64,000 bases of DNA from an uncultured bacterium (lineage in GTDB: Bacteria; Planctomycetota; GCA-002687715), in the NCBI GenBank assembly GCA_902826835.1, contig CADEGH010000011.1, positions 62,001 through 126,000 on the forward strand, read 5' to 3'. The position numbers and the translations under genes were made by a program. This document shows, in pieces, positions 34,041 to 42,639 of this stretch (position 1 is the first letter of the stretch; the number at the start of each line of letters is the position of its first letter). The notes beneath the pieces were generated by a model, which did not search any database, was not told the origin of the DNA, and was given only the letters and a program-made list of their open reading frames with translations.

Positions 34041-34787
34041 TCAGGGCCGACAGCCGCAGTGGATGCGGAGGGAGCCGAGCATGAGGGGAAGGGAGCGCAC
34101 GGAGGTAAACCCGGCGGTTCGGAGCTCGGCTTCGAGGGCGGCGGCGTCGGGGAAGCGGTCGGTGGAATGGGCGAGGTAGCGGTAGGCGGAGAGATTGCCG
34201 CCGAGGAGGCGCGCCATCATCGGCATGAAGAGGTGGCGGTAGAACCAAAAACCGGTGCGGGCGAACCAGCCCTCGGGGCGGGACATGTCGATGCACACAA
34301 AGCGCCCGCCGGGTTTGAGGATGCGGAGAACTTCGGCGTAGACGGGAGGCCTCTCCCCCACGTTGCGCAAGACCCAGCCCATCGTGACTGCGTCGCAGGT
34401 GGAATCTTGCAGCCCCGTGTTGGCCGCGTTGGCGTGGTGGAACGAAAGCCCGGGCACGGGCGTTCGGGCGAGCTTTTGCTCCGCCACGCTGAGCATCGCT
34501 GGCGTCAAGTCACTCGCGATCACTCGGCCACCCGGCTGAACCGCGGCGGCGAGGTCGAACGCGAGATCGCCGGTCCCGGTGCCGAGATCGGCGACCCACG
34601 AGCCAGGCCCCACCAACGCGAGTTCGACCACTTGCCGGCGCCAGGCGCGGTCACGCCCGAGGCTGATCGCCCGATTCAGTCGATCGTAGGGTGCCGCGAT
34701 CTCGCCGAAGAGCCCCGCCACGTAGGCTTCTTTCTCGCGGCCGGTGAGCTCGGCCTTTTGCCCCTTCGGATCGGAAAGTTCCCCCAT
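34041..34787 (-). CDS. UbiE/MenG quinone C-methyltransferase
   Basis: A 248-residue SAM-dependent methyltransferase of the UbiE/MenG (COQ5) family, which C-methylates demethylmenaquinol or the ubiquinone precursor. Motifs are FGEIAAPYDRLNRAISLGRD with WRRQVVE (family N-terminus), VADLGTGTGDLAF (SAM loop), IASDLTPAMLSVAEQKL, TMGWVLRNVGERP and LKPGGRFVCIDMSRPEG, then the C-terminal YRYLAHSTDRFPD block. Which quinone is made cannot be told here. The ATG at 34787 overlaps, on the opposite strand, the ATG of the glutaredoxin-like gene; an upstream start at 34910 would give a Pro/Arg-rich extension and is unlikely. Confidence 0.9.
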   Translation of the reverse strand: MGELSDPKGQKAELTGREKEAYVAGLFGEIAAPYDRLNRAISLGRDRAWRRQVVELALVGPGSWVADLGTGTGDLAFDLAAAVQPGGRVIASDLTPAMLSVAEQKLARTPVPGLSFHHANAANTGLQDSTCDAVTMGWVLRNVGERPPVYAEVLRILKPGGRFVCIDMSRPEGWFARTGFWFYRHLFMPMMARLLGGNLSAYRYLAHSTDRFPDAAALEAELRTAGFTSVRSLPLMLGSLRIHCGCRP

Positions 34788-35130
34788 GCCGGAAGCTATC
34801 AACCCGCTCGACCGCTGGCCGCCTCCGCAAGGTCGTGGCCGCCGGCCTCTCTGGTCGCGCCTGCTTGGGCGGCCCTGGCCCCCGCTCGACGTTCTCGTGC
34901 TGAAGACCAAGACCTGCCAGCTCTGCGTCGAAGCGACCGCGACACTCGAGCGCTTTCGGAGATCTCACGGTCTCGATATTCGTGGGGTGTTCATCGACGA
35001 GGATTCCGAAGCCCTTGCTCAGTTCGGAGATCGGGTTCCGGTGGTGTTGATCGCGGGGCGCGAGCGATTCTTCGGTCACGTCGACCCGGCGCTTCTGCAT
35101 CGCACGATCGAGGGAGAACGTCGCCGGTAG
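34786..35130 (+). CDS. Glutaredoxin-like (DUF836-type) protein
   Basis: A 114-residue protein. After a 34-residue Pro/Arg-rich lead comes a thioredoxin-fold core: DVLVLKTKTCQLCVEATATL (CxxC at about residue 45), IRGVFIDEDSEALAQFGDRV with the cis-Pro in VPVVLIAG, and FFGHVDPALLHRTI. This matches small glutaredoxin/DUF836-like proteins, probably cytoplasmic. The start is uncertain because the ATG at 34786 overlaps the divergent ubiE/menG start codon by two bases. An ATG at 34744 in the same frame would overlap further. Function beyond a redox role cannot be assigned. Confidence 0.72.
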   Translation: MPEAINPLDRWPPPQGRGRRPLWSRLLGRPWPPLDVLVLKTKTCQLCVEATATLERFRRSHGLDIRGVFIDEDSEALAQFGDRVPVVLIAGRERFFGHVDPALLHRTIEGERRR

Positions 35131-35173
35131 CGTCGCGGCTTTCGTCGAGCGTCACCGAAGCACGCTTCGCAGA

Positions 35174-36538
35174 TCAGCGCGCGGAAGGTTGTGGATAGAC
35201 CGGCAAGCTGCGGAAACCCTCTGGCCCGATTGCCTCCACGCCGAAGAGCCAATCGTCTTTCGAGAGTCCCTCCAGTAGGGCCGAAGTTGCGCCTTCTTCT
35301 AGAAGCCGTCGCTCCGTCCAAGTCGGCTCGTCGGTACGCCGAATCAGGATCGCGATTCGCGCGGGTTTGGAACCGCCCGCTTCCGCACTCATGGCCGGAG
35401 GCGCAAAGCGCAACTCGGTGTCCGGCGTGAGCTGACTCGTGAGCATGCGGACATTCGCGGGGGCCGCGGGAGCGAGGGCCACCTCCAGGAATCCCGCGAT
35501 GTTCGTTTGCGCCACCCGTGTCATGAACGCGTAGTCGAGAAACTCCGGAAGGTCTCCGAATCGACGCCCCGCCTCCTCGCGTAAGTCCTGGTGTTGCCGG
35601 TCGTAGTTTTCGAACGGCTCGGTGAATCGGGCGCCCGCAAATCCCTCTTCGTTGAAGGCGCGGTGATCCCCGCCTCGCAGGTAGCGATCTTGGCGGAAGA
35701 TCAGGCGCACCTTGAATCCCGGGACATAGGTTTCGCCGCGCAGTTTGAGGTAGCGCGCGAGTTGGCGACTAGGCGCATCCTGATCGCTCCCGACCACCGT
35801 CCGGGTGGGTCGCCCGCGTTCGTTGAGCGGGCCGGAAATCACCCCTTCACTGAAGAGGCGGAGGGTCCAAGGATCGACCTGCCCTCGGGTATTGGTGGCC
35901 CCGCCGACGATGTCGTTGGTGACCATGGCATCGATGCGGAGGTCATCGCGCCGCGCGGCTTCGGCAAAGGCCTTCGCTCCGAGCAGACCTTGCTCCTCGG
36001 CGGCGGTGAACAGGAAGACGACGTTCTGGCGCACCGACTCGGTCGCGAGGATTCGGGCCGCCTCGAGGACGACCGCACATCCGGAAGCGTCATCGTTGGC
36101 ACCGGGGGCGTCGATCTTGAAATCCTCCCCGCGGCTCGCGCGGGAATCGTAGTGCGCCGACATGACGATCGTCCGCTCGGGCTCGGAGCCGCGCAGGGTC
36201 GCGACGACATTGACGACACGACCGCCCGCCGGCAGTCGGCTCGAGGGCGGCAGGTCATGAGGGTCCTCCCGCATGGTGAGACGACCCTCTGACGCGGCGG
36301 CGTAGCGAGTCAGCTCTTCGATCAACCATTGGCGTGCCGCGCCAATGCCGCGCGTCGGGTCGGTCGATTCGGACAGGGTGTGCCGCGTGCCAAAGCTCAC
36401 GAGCTTGCGCACGGAAGCCTCGAGGGCCTCGGGCTTCACTTTGGCAACGGCGGAGGCGATGCGCGCGTGGGGCTCAAGCACCACTTGGGACGAGCCGGAA
36501 ACCGAGAGCACGAGAATCCAGAAGGCGATGGCTTTCAC
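35174..36538 (-). CDS. M28-family zinc aminopeptidase, secreted
   Basis: A 454-residue exported peptidase. The GTG at 36538 begins a signal peptide (KAIAFWILVLSVSGSSQ); reading further upstream enters a basic region overlapping the next gene. Metal ligands of M28 are visible in order: MSAHYDSR (His), DAPGANDDASG (Asp), FTAAEEQGLLGAKA (Glu-Glu), MVTNDIVGG (Asp) and GGDHRAFNEEGFAGARF (His). The C-terminal roughly 100 residues (PAAPANVRMLTSQLTPDTELRF) look like a fibronectin-type beta domain. It is the last gene of a probable operon with the short membrane protein (35-base gap) and the SDR. Confidence 0.9.
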   Translation of the reverse strand: MKAIAFWILVLSVSGSSQVVLEPHARIASAVAKVKPEALEASVRKLVSFGTRHTLSESTDPTRGIGAARQWLIEELTRYAAASEGRLTMREDPHDLPPSSRLPAGGRVVNVVATLRGSEPERTIVMSAHYDSRASRGEDFKIDAPGANDDASGCAVVLEAARILATESVRQNVVFLFTAAEEQGLLGAKAFAEAARRDDLRIDAMVTNDIVGGATNTRGQVDPWTLRLFSEGVISGPLNERGRPTRTVVGSDQDAPSRQLARYLKLRGETYVPGFKVRLIFRQDRYLRGGDHRAFNEEGFAGARFTEPFENYDRQHQDLREEAGRRFGDLPEFLDYAFMTRVAQTNIAGFLEVALAPAAPANVRMLTSQLTPDTELRFAPPAMSAEAGGSKPARIAILIRRTDEPTWTERRLLEEGATSALLEGLSKDDWLFGVEAIGPEGFRSLPVYPQPSAR

Positions 36539-36573
36539 GCCGGAAAGCCTACCCGCCCGGTGCGAACCGGGTT

Positions 36574-36966
36574 TCAGATGAAAAAGGCGGTCACGAGATT
36601 GCCCAGGCGCACGAGGAGAAACGCCTTGGCGCCCTTCGCGTGGGCGGGAAGCAACTCCATCCGCCCCTTCAAGACCTTGCCGCCGACCACGAGTTGCACG
36701 ATCCACATCACGAGCATCGCGATCGAAAATCCGATGTGGATGAGCAGCATCGTGCGGCCGGAAGTCACGTCGCCGGTGGCCGCGCTCATCGCCTTTTTCA
36801 CCGCCGACTCGGGACGCAAGAACTCGACCGCGGCCAAGAGCGCCAAGTCCAGAACAAAACACAGGAGCATCGTTCTGACGTGGAAGCGCCGTCGGTGGTG
36901 AAGAACCGTCCCGACGAGGATCAGGACGAAGACTGCGCAATTGGCGAGATTCAAGGCTAGCGACAC
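36574..36966 (-). CDS. Small four-helix membrane protein (DUF420-like)
   Basis: A 130-residue protein beginning at a GTG and made almost entirely of four hydrophobic segments (about residues 4-22, 31-50, 72-96 and 113-130). His residues sit near the membrane boundaries: HHRRRFH after helix 1, LLIHIGFS in helix 3 and LPAHAKG before helix 4. This spacing resembles DUF420/YozB-type or small cytochrome-b561-like proteins, but I cannot confirm heme binding. It lies between the SDR and M28 peptidase genes on the same strand, so it is probably cotranscribed. Confidence 0.65.
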   Translation of the reverse strand: MSLALNLANCAVFVLILVGTVLHHRRRFHVRTMLLCFVLDLALLAAVEFLRPESAVKKAMSAATGDVTSGRTMLLIHIGFSIAMLVMWIVQLVVGGKVLKGRMELLPAHAKGAKAFLLVRLGNLVTAFFI

Positions 36967-37068
36967 GCGGTACCTTTCGGTCAGGGGAGGGCGAGCGCAT
37001 CGCTGCGACGCACGTCGATCTTGGCCGGAGCTTCCGGTGCCTTCAAGCGATTGCCCGCCGGGATCGCC

Positions 37069-37818
37069 TCAAGCGAGGGCGCCAGCGCACTGGTTCAGGG
37101 CTTGGCCCGTGATTCCGGCCGCCCCCGGTTCAAACAGCCAGGTCACGGTCGCGGCGATCTCCGAGGGCTCCAAGAACCGCCGCAGTGGCACCAAGCCCTT
37201 GAAGAAGCTGGTCGCCGTCCCGGGGTCCATTCCCATGGTCGGCGCTTGGCTCGCGATCGCCGACTTTGCGAGATCGGTCTCCACCCAGCCCGGCTGAACG
37301 CAGTTGACAGTGATGCGGCGAGGCGCGAGATCCAAAGCCAACGCCCGGCAGAATCCGGCGAGGCCGGCCTTCGAAGCGCAGTAGCCGTGGCCCGCGGGGA
37401 TCCCGAATCGGCCGAGCACGGAGCCGATCGCGACGACGCGGCCGTCTTCCTCGAGTATCGGGAGCAACCCGCGCACCGTGCGCATGACCGAGACCAAGTT
37501 CAGCTCGATCAGGCGGTCGAAGGAGTGCCCACGGGGTTCGTCGAGGGGAGAGAGCGTGGAGTCCCCGGCGTTCAGGACGAGGCCGAAGAGCGATGACCAA
37601 CGCTCCTTCAGGACCGCCAGGGCCCGGTCCGTCGACCCCCGGTCGGTCAGGTCGCAGGGCAGGCACAGCGCTCGCTCGCCAAAGGGAGCGGCGATGGCAG
37701 ACAGCAGAGACTCCCGCCTGCCGAGGAGCGCGACGTGGTCGCCCCGCTTGAGGAAGTGCTCGGCACAGGCTCGGCCAATTCCACTCGTGGCTCCGGTGAC
37801 CAGGATTTTTCGCACCAT
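37069..37818 (-). CDS. Short-chain dehydrogenase/reductase
   Basis: A 249-residue classical SDR. The Rossmann nucleotide loop TGATSGIGRA is near residue 8, LVLNAG near 84, and the catalytic Ser-Tyr-Lys set is in AIGSVLGRFG...GHGYCASKAGLAGF. VNCVQPGWVETDL is the usual substrate-loop lead. The end (EIAATVTWLFEPGAAGITGQ) is typical of FabG-like enzymes. Substrate cannot be predicted. The ATG at 37818 is chosen because the first strand follows directly. A strong hairpin-plus-T-run lies 52-88 bases upstream in its possible leader. Confidence 0.88.
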   Translation of the reverse strand: MVRKILVTGATSGIGRACAEHFLKRGDHVALLGRRESLLSAIAAPFGERALCLPCDLTDRGSTDRALAVLKERWSSLFGLVLNAGDSTLSPLDEPRGHSFDRLIELNLVSVMRTVRGLLPILEEDGRVVAIGSVLGRFGIPAGHGYCASKAGLAGFCRALALDLAPRRITVNCVQPGWVETDLAKSAIASQAPTMGMDPGTATSFFKGLVPLRRFLEPSEIAATVTWLFEPGAAGITGQALNQCAGALA

Positions 37819-37867
37819 GGCCAATTCTCCGGATCCGAGCCGAGCCCACCAACCGGGGGCGCTCGAA

Positions 37868-37906
37868 TAAAAAAAAGGCGGGGTCCGCCTCAGGCTGACC
37901 CCGCCT
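37868..37906 (-). terminator. Strong intrinsic terminator on the minus strand
   Basis: AGGCGGGGTC (37876-37885) pairs perfectly with GACCCCGCCT (37897-37906) across an 11-base loop. Read on the minus strand, the stem is followed at once by eight T. It would terminate a transcript coming from 37910-38140, where the only candidate is the 19-codon frame at 37951-38010. Alternatively it is an attenuator in the leader of the SDR gene. Confidence 0.8.
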
Positions 37907-37950
37907 CTCCTTCCTTTCGTCCCTGCCACTCCCCAGTGGTCAGGTCGCCA

Positions 37951-38010
37951 TCAATCGTCGGCTCGCGATCCCCCCGAACCACGAGCCACCACCTTCTTCG
38001 TCCGCGGCAT
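37951..38010 (-). CDS. Possible 19-residue small protein ahead of the terminator
   Basis: On the minus strand an ATG at 38010 opens a frame reading MPRTKKVVARGSGGSRADD with TGA at 37951-37953. AGGGG lies six bases upstream as a possible Shine-Dalgarno. It could be sequestered by a hairpin with CCCC upstream (about 38017-38039). An intrinsic terminator follows about 45 bases after the stop. I do not recognise the peptide. It could be a small basic protein, a leader peptide for the SDR gene, or a chance frame within a small RNA. Confidence 0.3.
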   Translation of the reverse strand: MPRTKKVVARGSGGSRADD

Positions 38011-38180
38011 CCCGACCCCTGAAAAAAACTTTTCGGGGGATTTCGTTCGAGGGCGAGCCGGTATCTGCGTGGGAAAAGGCACGATTCCCGAACCAAGCCT
38101 CCCCTCCGCGGGGTTTCGCGCGCTCCGTTTTTTCAGTACTGATGGAGATGGTGGTCGAGTCTGGCCACCTGGAGAGCTTC

Positions 38181-39626
38181 ATGAAGAAACGCGCTTCACC
38201 CCGCCGCCAACCCCGGACGCACGCGACCCCACGGGCCGCGCACCCACGCGTCACCGTCGTCATTCCGGTGTTGAACGAGTCCAAGACCATCGCGCAGGTG
38301 ATCCGCCTGGCCCGTCGCTCGAAGTTGGTCAGCGAGGTCCTGGTCATCGACGACGGATCGCACGACGGCACCCCCGAAATTGCGACCAGGGCCGGGGCCC
38401 GGGTCTTGACCAGTGCCATGCTCGGCAAGGGGGTCTCGATGGAGGAGGGGATGCGCGCGGCCCGCAACGAAATTGTCCTCTACCTCGATGGCGATCTGCG
38501 GGGACTGACTGCGGACCTCGTCGAAAAGATGGCGGGGCCGCTCCTCACGGACGCGGCGGACTTCGTGAAAGCTCGATTCGCTCGGGCCGCCGGGAGGGTG
38601 ACGGTACTCACTGCCAAGCCGCTGCTTCGCACCTACTTCCCCGAGCTCGCGGGCCTCGAACAGCCACTCGGGGGAATCATGGCGTCGAGGAAGGCCCTGC
38701 TGTCGACGCTGCGATTCGAGAGCGACTACGGGGTCGACGTCGGTTTGGTCATCGATGCCGCGGCCCAGGGGGCGCGCATCCTCGAGATCGACATCGGGCG
38801 ACTCGAACACGACAGTCAGTCGCTCGAATCGCTCGGGGAAATGGCGACGCAAGTCGCGCGCACGATCCTCGAGCGCGCCGCCGAGTGGGGCCGCCTCCAG
38901 GTGGACTTCCTTCATCGCACCCGCGAGCACGACCGACGGCGGCGTGCCACGGATGTCGGCCGCGTTGCCGACGTGGTGCGCAAGAAGGGGCGACTCGCCC
39001 TCCTCGACATGGACGGCACCATCGTCGAGGGCCGCATGGCGGTTGCCATGGCTCAACGCACCGGCCGTCTGAAGGAGCTGACAGAACTCATCGATCGAGC
39101 GGATCTCGATCCTAAGCGCCGCACCGAGCGAATCGCGCGGCTCTTCGAGGGGGTGCCGAAGCGGACCTTCGAAGAGGTCGCCAAGGCCCTACCGCTCAGC
39201 CCAGGAGCGGTGGAATTGATCGTGGGCCTGCGGCGACTGGGTTACGTGATCGGAGTCTGCACCGACAGTTGGCACGTGGCCGCAACGATCGTGCGGCGAC
39301 GAATCTTCGCGGACTTCGCCATCGCCAATGTGCTGCACTTTCGCGGCGACCAAGCGACTGGCGAGGTGACGATCGCGCCCGCGATGCAGCATCAATCCGG
39401 ATGCCGCCGCCACGCCATCTGCAAACGCAACGTGCTCGTGCACATGCGGGAGCGTCTCGGGATCGCGCCGCGGGAAGTCCTGGCGGTGGGCGACAGCGAC
39501 AACGACGTTTGCCTCCTCCGCGCCGTCGGCAAGAGCGTGGCCTTCCGCCCCAAGTCGCCGGCGGTCGCCGCCGCCGCGGACCGGGTCGTCCAAGACTCTC
39601 TGGCGTCGATCCTCAGCGTGGCCTGA
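38181..39626 (+). CDS. Glycosyltransferase (GT2/GT81-like) fused to HAD phosphatase
   Basis: A 481-residue two-domain protein. Residues 20 to about 235 form a GT-A glycosyltransferase: VTVVIPVLNESKTIAQVI, VLVIDDGSHDGTPEIA, GKGVSMEEGMRAARNEIVLYLDGDL (DxD-like) and LEQPLGGIMASRKAL. This layout is close to glucosyl-3-phosphoglycerate synthases. Residues 270-480 form a PSP-type HAD phosphatase: LALLDMDGTIVEG, GVCTDSWHVAATIV and VLAVGDSDNDVCLL. The fusion suggests synthesis of a phosphorylated glycoside and its dephosphorylation by one chain, for example a glucosyl- or mannosylglycerate osmolyte. That is inference. The ATG at 38181 has GGAGAG four bases upstream; the in-frame ATG at 38142 has none. 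Confidence 0.82.
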   Translation: MKKRASPRRQPRTHATPRAAHPRVTVVIPVLNESKTIAQVIRLARRSKLVSEVLVIDDGSHDGTPEIATRAGARVLTSAMLGKGVSMEEGMRAARNEIVLYLDGDLRGLTADLVEKMAGPLLTDAADFVKARFARAAGRVTVLTAKPLLRTYFPELAGLEQPLGGIMASRKALLSTLRFESDYGVDVGLVIDAAAQGARILEIDIGRLEHDSQSLESLGEMATQVARTILERAAEWGRLQVDFLHRTREHDRRRRATDVGRVADVVRKKGRLALLDMDGTIVEGRMAVAMAQRTGRLKELTELIDRADLDPKRRTERIARLFEGVPKRTFEEVAKALPLSPGAVELIVGLRRLGYVIGVCTDSWHVAATIVRRRIFADFAIANVLHFRGDQATGEVTIAPAMQHQSGCRRHAICKRNVLVHMRERLGIAPREVLAVGDSDNDVCLLRAVGKSVAFRPKSPAVAAAADRVVQDSLASILSVA

Positions 39627-39958
39627 CCGGAGTGACGGCGCGCTTCCACCCCCAGGAGCGCAGGGAGCTCCCACGCGCGTCCCCACCAGCCACTTCGGCA
39701 CTCATCGGGGCGGAGCGAGGACCGAATAGCAGAGGTTCGAAACAGGTCGTCAGGCCGGCGGTCGGCAATCGGGGGCCGAACACCCAACCGCAGCTGACCG
39801 GAATTCGGTCACGGGAGAATTCCGCAAGTCCGGTGGTTACGGGCATCCGGCAAATGGCGAGAACCACCGGATCGACCTTGCATTCCCCCGGGAGCTCGCG
39901 AGTAGACTCAGGGAGCCTGGTCGCCCGCCCGCCAGGCTCCGAACCTACAAAGGTCCTT
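39627..39958. other. Gene-free region upstream of the VCBS protein
   Basis: No gene is seen in these 332 bases. They contain the possible promoter and 5' UTR hairpin of the following gene, annotated separately. No repeat shared with other parts of the window was noticed. Confidence 0.4.
39878..39939 (+). promoter_or_regulatory. Possible promoter and 5' UTR hairpin of the VCBS gene
   Basis: TTGCAT (39878-39883) and TAGACT (39903-39908) are separated by 19 bases, slightly long for a housekeeping promoter. Immediately after, GAGCCTGG (39913-39920) and CCAGGCTC (39932-39939) form an 8-bp hairpin in the predicted leader, 20 bases before the start codon. Confidence 0.35.
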
Positions 39959-42616
39959 ATGAACCGACATGCCCTTCTGCTCCTGACGGTCGCCCTGACC
40001 TGGATACCCATGGCCGCCCAGGAAAGCCAGCGGATCTACCCAGCGGCGAACGTCGTAGTCGGCTCGTACCAGCCTGCCTTCGAGACTCTGCAGGACCTGG
40101 ATGGCGACGGAGATCTTGACTCCGTTGGGGCGTTGTTCGGAGGTTCCAACAGTCTCCTGGGACTGTGGGAAAACGATGGCACCGGTCAGTTCACCCTGAG
40201 CTGGACCGGAAGCGGACCGGGCATGCTCAATGGTCAAGGCGGGGAGCTGCTCGCCGCGGACTTCGACGGAGACGGACGCGACGACTTCGTCATGACCTCG
40301 TATTTCTTCGTCGCCCCCTACATCGTCAACGGAATCAGTGCTCCGACGCCGCTCACTCCCCTCGTGACCGGCCTTCAGCCGAACTCCCGCATCGAAAAGG
40401 TCAAAGTGCGGGACATCAACGGAGACGGGTTGGACGACTTGGCCATTCTCACGCAATCCGCCCTCGGCCTCGTGCTCTCCAATCCGGGCGGCGCGCCGAT
40501 CATGAACACGCTGACCCTCACGTTTTCCCCGAGAACGATGGCTCTGGTCCGGCACCCAAGCGGCGACTTCACGGCGGTCTTGGCCACGACCCAAGTCGTG
40601 GAGACGGTCAGCATCACGAACGGTGGAGGCACGATGACCCTGGGGGGAACCCAACCTCTCGCCGCAAATCCGGGCGGCATCATTCTCCCGATGTTGGCCT
40701 CCGGCGATCTCGACGGCGACGCGGACGAAGACGTGGTCGTGTTCACCGAGACCAGCTTCCAATTGGTACGGCAAAACGCGGGTGGCCAGGTTGTCGTGGA
40801 GGCCCCCCGGGTCGGCGGCCCCGCCACCAACCTCGCGGACGTCGACAACGACGGAGACCTCGACGGCGTGTGTTGCGGGGGTGGCGGCGGATACGGCCCT
40901 CCTCTGTCCAACCTCACACGCAACTCCAACTTCGAGATCGCGATCAACGACGGAACGGGGAACTTCGCCCCGTCATTCCAAATCGCAGGGTACGGCGCCG
41001 CCCATATCGCGGGGGCCGGCGACATCGACGGCGACGGGGATGTCGACTTGGTGGGTGGCCGCGCGGTGTTCTTCTCGAAGGGCGTATTGAGCGCCGATCC
41101 GCTGCACCGATTCCCAACGGGAACCACCGCCGTGCATACCGACTGGAACTACCTGGATGTCGATGGGGATGGGGATGTCGACCCGGGGTCCCATTTCCAG
41201 GCCTTGCTTCGCAATGATGGCAGCGGCTCGTTCACGGAATTGGCGACGGCCGTTACCGGTGCACCGGCCGGCGACATCCAGGGAATCGCCAACGGTGACT
41301 TTGATGGCGACGGTGACTTGGATTGTGTCGTCCACTTCGGCTATCCGCTTCCCCTGTCCGCTCAGGGCCTCTACTTGGCGACCCAGACGGCTCCCGGCAA
41401 CTACAGCGTCGGCGGTCTGATCATGAGCCCGCCCATCAATGCCCTTCCCGTGAGTTGGTCGTTCCGCAGCCACGCGGAGGACCTCTCCGGTGATGGCCGG
41501 GTCGATCTCATCGTCACCACGGAACTGGCCTCGTCGTCTTCCACGAACGCAGATCGAACGACGGTCTACTGGAGCCTCGGCGGAGGTTCGTTCGCAGCCC
41601 CTGTCAACTACGACTTCACTTTGAAAGGGACCGCGGATCTCGATGGGGACAACCTCCGGGATTTGGTGGTCTCGACCAACTCACTCGGCCTGGGTTGGGT
41701 ACGCAACCTCGGCGGAGGTGCGTTCTCCCCGCCGACTTGGCTGGGTGTCCCAACCTCCTCCGGTCGGAGCGATCGGGTGGCAATCGCCGATCTCGATTCC
41801 GACGGCGACTTGGACATCGTGACGCCCAGTTTCGTGAGCACCGGCGGAGCATGGAAGACGATCCTCTTCGTACGCAACGACGGCAACGGTGCCTTCGCGG
41901 TGGTGTCCGGTCTCTTCGGCAATGTGGGAGGTTACCTAAACGCGAATCCCTCGACCTACGTTCGCGTGAGCGATCTCGACCACAACGGCGTGCTCGACGT
42001 GATGGTCTACCCTGCGCAGGACACGCTGAACAGCACGGCGATTTTCCTCGCCAACGCACCCATGGTGTTCCGACCGCGAACGGTCCAGGTCATGGCCAGC
42101 GAACATGTCGCGGATCTCAACGGCGATGGTGCGCTGGATGTCGTCAGGCTTGCTTATCCCAATTCGCTCCGCTTGCTCTGTGATCCGGTTCCCGGAATGG
42201 CCGTCGGCGCCTACGACCAATACGGAATGGGCACGACCGTGGGCACTCCCGGTCTTCCGATTCTCGGCGCCAAGGGACCCTTCCGCTCCGGTGAGACCGT
42301 CCGCGTCATCCTTCGGGGGGGTGTCGGCGGATCCGTAGCCATCTTCGCGATCAGCACCGGGCGACTGCCCTCCCCGATCGCGTGGCCGCAAAGCCACAGT
42401 CTCTATTTGGACGCGGCTTCCCCCAGCACACTGCTTTTGCCGGTTCAGCTCGGAGGTGCCGCCGGAGTGCCGGACACTGGCTTCGTCAACCTCGACTTTG
42501 CGATTCCCGCCGGGTTCTCGGGCGTGGAACTGCATCACCAAGCCGCGGTGGCCGATCCCAACAACCCGACCGGCATCAGCCTCTCGAACGCCTTCCACAT
42601 CCTCTACGGCGGCTGA
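39959..42616 (+). CDS. Secreted VCBS/FG-GAP repeat protein
   Basis: An 885-residue exported protein. The ATG at 39959 has AAAGG just upstream and a signal peptide (MNRHALLLLTVALTWIPMAAQ). It then carries many VCBS/FG-GAP-like repeats with Ca-loop motifs: DLDGDGDLDSVG, DFDGDGRDDFVM, DINGDGLDDLAI, DIDGDGDVDLVGG and DFDGDGDLDCVV. The repeat spacing differs from the FG-GAP protein at 4970-7888 and is of the VCBS (Vibrio/Colwellia/Bradyrhizobium/Shewanella) type. The last 125 residues form a beta-rich module ending in FAIPAGFSGVELHHQAAVADP, reminiscent of other C-terminal modules in this window. Probably a surface or extracellular adhesive protein; no enzyme motif seen. Confidence 0.88.
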   Translation: MNRHALLLLTVALTWIPMAAQESQRIYPAANVVVGSYQPAFETLQDLDGDGDLDSVGALFGGSNSLLGLWENDGTGQFTLSWTGSGPGMLNGQGGELLAADFDGDGRDDFVMTSYFFVAPYIVNGISAPTPLTPLVTGLQPNSRIEKVKVRDINGDGLDDLAILTQSALGLVLSNPGGAPIMNTLTLTFSPRTMALVRHPSGDFTAVLATTQVVETVSITNGGGTMTLGGTQPLAANPGGIILPMLASGDLDGDADEDVVVFTETSFQLVRQNAGGQVVVEAPRVGGPATNLADVDNDGDLDGVCCGGGGGYGPPLSNLTRNSNFEIAINDGTGNFAPSFQIAGYGAAHIAGAGDIDGDGDVDLVGGRAVFFSKGVLSADPLHRFPTGTTAVHTDWNYLDVDGDGDVDPGSHFQALLRNDGSGSFTELATAVTGAPAGDIQGIANGDFDGDGDLDCVVHFGYPLPLSAQGLYLATQTAPGNYSVGGLIMSPPINALPVSWSFRSHAEDLSGDGRVDLIVTTELASSSSTNADRTTVYWSLGGGSFAAPVNYDFTLKGTADLDGDNLRDLVVSTNSLGLGWVRNLGGGAFSPPTWLGVPTSSGRSDRVAIADLDSDGDLDIVTPSFVSTGGAWKTILFVRNDGNGAFAVVSGLFGNVGGYLNANPSTYVRVSDLDHNGVLDVMVYPAQDTLNSTAIFLANAPMVFRPRTVQVMASEHVADLNGDGALDVVRLAYPNSLRLLCDPVPGMAVGAYDQYGMGTTVGTPGLPILGAKGPFRSGETVRVILRGGVGGSVAIFAISTGRLPSPIAWPQSHSLYLDAASPSTLLLPVQLGGAAGVPDTGFVNLDFAIPAGFSGVELHHQAAVADPNNPTGISLSNAFHILYGG

Positions 42617-42639
42617 CCTGCGGCCTGGCCTCGGCCGGC

